This document shows positions 59,175-64,000 of a stretch of DNA of 64,000 nt, piece after piece (position 1 is the first letter of the stretch; the number at the start of each line of letters is the position of its first letter). Below the pieces are notes generated by a model that made no database searches, had not been told where the DNA came from, and worked only from the letters and a program-made list of their open reading frames with translations. Source of the stretch: Hypomesus transpacificus (taxonomy: Eukaryota > Chordata > Actinopteri > Osmeriformes > Osmeridae); assembly GCF_021917145.1 (NCBI RefSeq), contig NC_061080.1, forward strand, positions 1,028,497-1,092,496. Reading direction: 5' to 3'. The position numbers were made by a program, and so were the translations under genes.

Positions 59175-61311
59175 TCAGCTCTTGAGCACCTTCTCCTTCA
59201 GCAGGTCCAGGATAACCTGCCTCTCCTGGCTCTCCAGCTCGAACCTCCGCTCCCTCTCCTTCCTGTCGGCGCCCAGGCGCTCGCGCTCCAGGGCGATCTT
59301 GCTCCGCTGGACCTCCAGCTCCTCCCTCCTCAGGGACAGCTCCTCCTCCCGCAGGCGTTGCTCCGCCTCGTAGCGCTTCTCCAGGAAGCTGAGGATCTCG
59401 GAGTAGGTCTGGCAGCAGCACTGGCACGGCCGCTTGGCCATGGGGGCGGAGGACAGGTCGGCCAGCTCGGCCAGCTCCTCCTGCTCCTCCTCGGGCTCCG
59501 GGGTGGCGGGGACGGCAGCGAGGGAGGAGGGGGGAGGAGGGCCGTGGTGGAGATCTGTGGGGACGAAAAGTGAGAACGATTTAGGACGTACTTTTGTTTC
59601 CGGGGGTTTTAGCTCATATGATGATGATTCAACTCCTGTTTCTGTGCTTGTTTATCCTTGATAGGACTGTTATATTGTTGTGAAAATGTGCATTTACTTT
59701 ATTTAATGAAGGGTGTATGAGGTAATGAGGGGTCAAGTTAGGTTATATCATGTTATGGTACTGTATTACTCTAGATTAGGGCTGTCCAACGCTGTTCCTG
59801 GAGATTTCATCCTGTAGGTTTAAATTTCAACCCAAATCCAGCACTTCTCATTCTATTAGCTGGCAAGCTGAATCATCATTTGTTATGACTGGGATTGGTG
59901 TGAAAGCCAACAGGGGGTAGCTCTACAGGAGCAGACTAGGCCTAGCATGATACCAGGACATGGCTGAAGTTCTCCTTTCTCACCAGGGGGTGGCACTGCT
60001 TGCATAGAGATGATGTTGGGTTTGTCCTGCTCAGGTGCAGACAGCTCCTCCAGGGCTCTCTTCCTCAGTTCCTCCTCCTGGTACTTGGTGCTCTCCCCAC
60101 TGGCTAGGAGACCCTTCTCTGCTTCCAGCTCCAGCACCTCGTGTAGCAGGTCCTCCTTCTGGGCATACAGTCTGTCGGTTCCAAATCTGTCCACACAAAC
60201 ACGCACATGCGTTGGATGTCTTACATAAACTAAAACGGATTATTGAACTCCTTTAAATTGTAACCTACCCTCCTTGTATCGATGGCATAGCATGTCATGC
60301 TGGACCTAATGTCATATTGACCTCCTATATACCCAACACATGCCCAACTTTATATTCTGATTGTTTTATGTTTGTTTCTCACCTGCGCAGGCTGGGGAAG
60401 TCCTGTTTCTTGTAGTAGTCCAGTAGCAGCATGGTCCTCTCCCTGCACCTCCTGGCATCCACCTCAAAGTTCTCATCCTGCAGGGCAGCGGTGATGATCT
60501 CCCCGACGCGGGCCCAGATACGACCTGACTCCTTGGAACAGAAGGGGTTCTGCGCGATCACCTCGCGGAGGAGGAGGATGTCGTGGCGGGCGGAAAAACG
60601 CACCTGTCGCTTGCGGGGGGTGGTGGATGGGCCGGCCAGGGAGAAACCTAGAGAGGGAGGAGAGAGAGTGGGAGGTTGTGATGGGTAGAGTGATGATGGT
60701 TGAATAATGAAGTGAGAATGATTGAGTGGTGAGAGAGAGATAATGATTCAATCAAAATGAGCACAGGCAAGTTAATGGTTGTTACTTGTATTGAAACTTG
60801 GAGGTAGGAAAGAACTGTGATAAGGTTGAACAGTGATTCCAGGGCTCATTTGTAAGCTTGTTACATTGTCATTGATGCTTCAATATTATGGAAACTATGC
60901 AAATCATCATTATTATGAAGGTAAATCAACAAAGTCACTCTTTTTTGTCTACATAGGCTACATGTAGTCCAATGTATACTGTGATTTGGTTATTACACCT
61001 GCGTTAGAGATGTAGCCCCTCTCTATGGTGACGTAGCTCTCAAATCGCTTTGCCATTCAGACGAGCACAAGTATTTGCTGCTAGGCTACCCGCCGACAAG
61101 CCAAGCAGATGACGGAAACAAAGAATTGCCTACATGTTGCATTGTTTACATACGCTTCATTCAACAGGAAACTACACGATAGCACATATCAATACGAGAG
61201 CTACGGTATCAAACCCTGTTTAAGGATTTTTTTAAACCAAATAACACGTCAGACGTAGCGGTTTTGCTCACTCTCACCACCGTTGTTCGGCATCTCCACT
61301 ACACGTTCCAT
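59175..61311 (-). CDS. Uncharacterised Myb/SANT-like, coiled-coil protein, 293 aa
   Basis: Four minus-strand coding exons join in frame: 61278-61311, 60383-60647, 59984-60186 and 59175-59554 (882 nt with stop), all with GT-AG introns. The start ATG (61309-61311) gives MERVVEMPNNGG. Residues about 28-95 (ARHDILLLREVI, IWARVGEI, ARRCRERTMLLLDYY) look like a Myb/SANT-type helix-turn-helix preceded by a basic RKRQVR patch. About 110-150 is an acidic helical segment, and 168-205 is Pro- and then Glu-rich. A cysteine cluster PCQCCCQ sits at 210-216, and 218-290 is a strongly charged coiled coil (LREEELSLRREELEVQR). A nuclear DNA-binding or chromatin role is inferred from the domains. I do not recognise an orthologue. 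An out-of-frame ATG lies 7 bases upstream of the chosen start. Confidence 0.8.
59768..59880. mobile_element. Short interspersed repeat fragment in an intron
   Basis: The text GGGCTGTCCAACGCTGTTCC, TGGAGATTTCATCCTGTAGG and AATCCAGC is typical of a widespread vertebrate non-autonomous repeat, possibly related to the one in the Ig gene. It lies in intron 3 of the Myb/SANT-like gene. Confidence 0.45.
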
Positions 61312-61560
61312 ATCGCCATAATTTCCGGTATCAGCTGATACACACAAAATGTTGAGGTCACTGTACACGTCCACTCACCAGTACAGGTTTCATGCTGACG
61401 TGTAACTCAACTTCTCGGGAAATCTGGCAAAACTGGCGATCCAATCGTTACGCAGGACACGGAAATGTCCACAAGATGTCGGCAGAAGCTTGCAAACGGA
61501 AAGACGGAATTAATTCACATTCACCGTCTCGAATCAAGCGGAAGTGTCACTGAAAATTCA
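61312..61560 (-). promoter_or_regulatory. Promoter region of the Myb/SANT-like gene
   Basis: An ETS/GABP-type site AAGCGGAAGTG is present at 61536-61546, with two more GGAA-containing words (ACGGAAATG near 61459, ACGGAAAGACGG near 61495). No TATA box is obvious. Confidence 0.4.
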
Positions 61561-62037
61561 AAGTAGTTTCAAATAGGTTTTAATTCCCACGGTTACTTCC
61601 TACGAGTAACCATAACTTTGTCTCTTTTGGTCTCGCATACACACACACACACTAATGGACCCCACGCTGTGCCTCCACCCACCACCCACACGTTCTGTCC
61701 TTTCTCGTTGAACTCGACATTGAACTCAGACAGGCTTACTGTGGTATGTTAAACACACCATAATTCAGGGTTATGAAATAATCAGCCTAATGGCCGACTC
61801 TTCTCCCCCTAAGACCAGGGTACACAACTACACCCACTCGTCAAGACAGAGCTGGAGATGTTTTTCAGACGCTTGACCTATTTGACAAGTCAGTTGAAGC
61901 AGACACGCAATTATGAACATGATCAAATGCTAGGGTGCACACAAATGAAAGGGGTCTTCAGGCACAAGACAAGGACCTGGTGTGGAGGAGGGTTTTACCC
62001 TGTCTCCATTCAAAGGTCTTTCAGAATAATATGGTTT

Positions 62038-62094
62038 TAATATGGCTTATCAACATCTTCTTGATTAATAAGAAGATGTTGTTAAGCCATATTA
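62038..62094. repeat. Near-perfect 25-bp hairpin with 7-nt loop
   Basis: The left arm TAATATGGCTTATCAACATC plus TTCTT pairs with the right arm at 24 of 25 positions. The loop is GATTAAT (62063-62069). It could be a tiny MITE remnant or a stem-loop RNA. Confidence 0.85.
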
Positions 62095-62810
62095 CATGTC
62101 CAGTCTTGCTCAATCGTACAGTTTGTTGCTGGTCATTAGTTATAAATTAAAATATTAAAATGATATACTGCCTCATGCACTTGCAGAACATTTGCAGATG
62201 AATGTACTGAGGTTTTGTTAAAGCCTTATGTTGCATATGTATTGGTTATTGATTGTGATTGACAGATGTGAACCATGTGAGTTGTTTTTTTTGTGGCACG
62301 TTGACGAGCATCAAAGTGGCACACCACGAGGCATTGTGTCTTTGAAACTGTCATCTTTGAAACGCCTTACTAAATAGCGTACGTTCTCAATAGCACCCCC
62401 CGTAGCATAATAGACCTGTCACGCACACACACACATACACACGCACACACACCAAATCCCAGTCCTTTTGTCTGGACCGAGTTCCATCAACTGTCCCCTC
62501 TCTCAACAGTGCGCCCGCGAGCGAATGTCAAAGTCCCCAGTCCTGATTGGAAGCAGATAAACGTTTGACCTCATCATCAGCAAATGTTTCTATCATCACA
62601 GCGTTCTGTGTTTGTCGGTATCGGAGGTGTTCGCTCGTGACATTTGCTGGATGAATGTTTCAAGAGGGTTTCAATAAGTCATACAGTAGGCGACATCCAT
62701 CACAATTTGAAACCAGTGGAGCCACCCATCTTTTATTACATATTTTGTTTTTCTTACAAATGATTAGCCCTCTCCTCTTGTTCTCTTTTCCCCCTCTTGT
62801 CTGTCTAGGC
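62095..62810. other. Intergenic, no gene seen
   Basis: AT-rich unique sequence with a short (CA)n near 62423-62451. No coding signal recognised. Confidence 0.5.
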
Positions 62811-63009
62811 TATCCCTCTCTCTCTCTCTCCTCCCTCCCTCCCTCCCTCCCTCCCTCCCTCCCTCCCTCCCTCCCTCCCTCCCCTCCCTCCCTCCCTCCC
62901 TCCCCCTCCCCTCCCTCCCTCCCTCTCCCTCTCTCAGCTCTCTCTCTCTCTCTTCTCTCTCTCTATCTCTCTCTCTATCCCTCCCTCCCTCCCTCCCTCC
63001 CTCCCTCCC

Positions 63010-63092
<83 letters not shown>

Positions 63093-63152
63093 TCTACTTC
63101 TCTCTCTCTCTCTCTACCTCTCCCTCCCTCTCTCTCTCTTCCCCTATCCCCT
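62811..63152. repeat. (CCCT)n/(CT)n polypyrimidine tract
   Basis: About 340 bp of CCCT blocks alternating with CT blocks. The Leu/Pro/Ser open frame is a repeat translation. Confidence 0.95.
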
Positions 63153-63330
63153 CTCCTTACCTGTCAGGATGTCAGCTCCTCTCTCCTGAGAGACAACCCC
63201 TGGAGAGACCTATTTGTTTTCCTGTCACATCGTATACAGGCTTCCTCACTACACAAGCATCCTCTACTGCAACAGACACCTCACACACTCACAACAAACT
63301 TTGCCTACACACGTTGGAGAAATTAAAAGG

Positions 63331-63343
63331 ATGTTCTGCTTGG
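63331..63343 (+). CDS. Possible first coding exon of a gene continuing beyond the window
   Basis: ATGTTCTGCTTGG is followed at once by a consensus donor GTAAGT (63344-63349), giving M-F-C-L plus one base. The upstream 63150-63330 looks like a leader downstream of the pyrimidine tract. No later exon with a recognisable product is visible before the end of the window, so this is only a candidate. Confidence 0.25.
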
Positions 63344-63349
63344 GTAAGT

Positions 63350-63920
63350 CCCAATCAGTATTATTATTATTAGAATTGTATGATATTAGTCATTGTTAGA
63401 TTTATTATTCTTTTATAGTCCAAATACACAAACGAATGTGTTGACTTGACAGTGATTTGTAAAGGTCAGTGTTGTGTGGATGCTTGCCTAATGGGCCCTA
63501 GTTCATTGTGTTTTTTTACTGACTTCATGTCAAAATGGGCTCACAGGCCTTCACGTTCCAGAGAGACTTTGCGTTAGATTACCTCCGTGTCTGGAGTTAC
63601 TGCTCACTCCTTTCAGGCTTATTGACAAAGAAATGTTTTTAAATCCAGAACAAAGTCACACCAGTAATGGAGAAAAAAAAATTATCTTTCACAATTTACA
63701 AACCAAGACAAACAAACACACACACAACACGCACAAGCATCCACCTTCATATACACTTCTCATTTGTCTCGTCGTCTCACGGACTGTCACAGTCGCACCA
63801 GTTCCATCGTGACAGTGGCAAGGAGTGTGTCTGCATGTGCGTGTGTTTGTGTGTGTTTGAGTGCGCGTGCTGCGTATGTGTGCGTGCACGCTGGTGACAA
63901 TTAGTGAGAGGGAGGGGAAG

Positions 63921-63961
<41 letters not shown>

Positions 63962-64000
63962 GAGGGATCCTAGGTGCTCTTTTTCTCTTCCTCCCCCTTT
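63350..64000. other. Intergenic or intronic, no exon seen
   Basis: AT-rich DNA, then (TG)n-like sequence near 63835-63890 and (GA)n at 63922-63962. No exon recognised. Confidence 0.45.

Overview
The window is vertebrate nuclear DNA and almost certainly comes from a teleost fish. The evidence is interrupted genes with GT-AG introns of roughly 80 bp to 3.5 kb, dense (CA)n, (GA)n and (GGGGA)n microsatellites, tRNA-derived SINEs whose tails match an L2-type LINE, a 500-bp hAT-type MITE, and a Ras-dva-like GTPase, a family kept in fish and amphibians. I could not fix the species. There is no CRISPR array, operon or prokaryotic feature. Most long open frames are translations of simple repeats.

Layout. 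1-18.5 kb: gene-poor, with microsatellites, long poly(G) tracts, a hAT MITE nested in an apparently older AT-rich element (7.1-8.3 kb), an L2 LINE 3' relic (16.5-17.0 kb) and a 124-bp tandem duplication next to it. 18.6-20.4 kb: a three-exon, plus-strand gene for a 251-aa surface protein with two immunoglobulin domains. 20.4-44.2 kb: about 24 kb with no gene I can support, rich in minisatellites and a 414-bp polypurine tract, with some unique AT-rich blocks that could be regulatory. 44.2-46.2 kb: a Ras-dva-like small GTPase gene with promoter, probable 5' UTR intron, intronless CDS and poly(A) signal. 46.2-48.2 kb: intergenic, with a ten-copy 25-bp minisatellite. 48.2-58.6 kb: complete ten-exon prpsap1 on the minus strand (356 aa), convergent with the GTPase gene. 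59.2-61.5 kb: a four-exon minus-strand gene for a 293-aa Myb/SANT-like, coiled-coil protein that I do not recognise. 61.5-64 kb: intergenic, with a near-perfect hairpin, a long CT-rich tract and a possible first coding exon (63.33 kb) of a plus-strand gene running off the window.

The genes do not form a pathway. Prpsap1 is a regulatory partner of PRPP synthetase, the GTPase is a likely developmental signalling protein, the Ig protein is a likely immune or adhesion receptor, and the Myb/SANT-like protein is probably nuclear. All multi-exon gene models were assembled by hand from splice sites. In each one the reading frame closes exactly, and prpsap1 has the same length as I recall for mammalian PRPSAP1.
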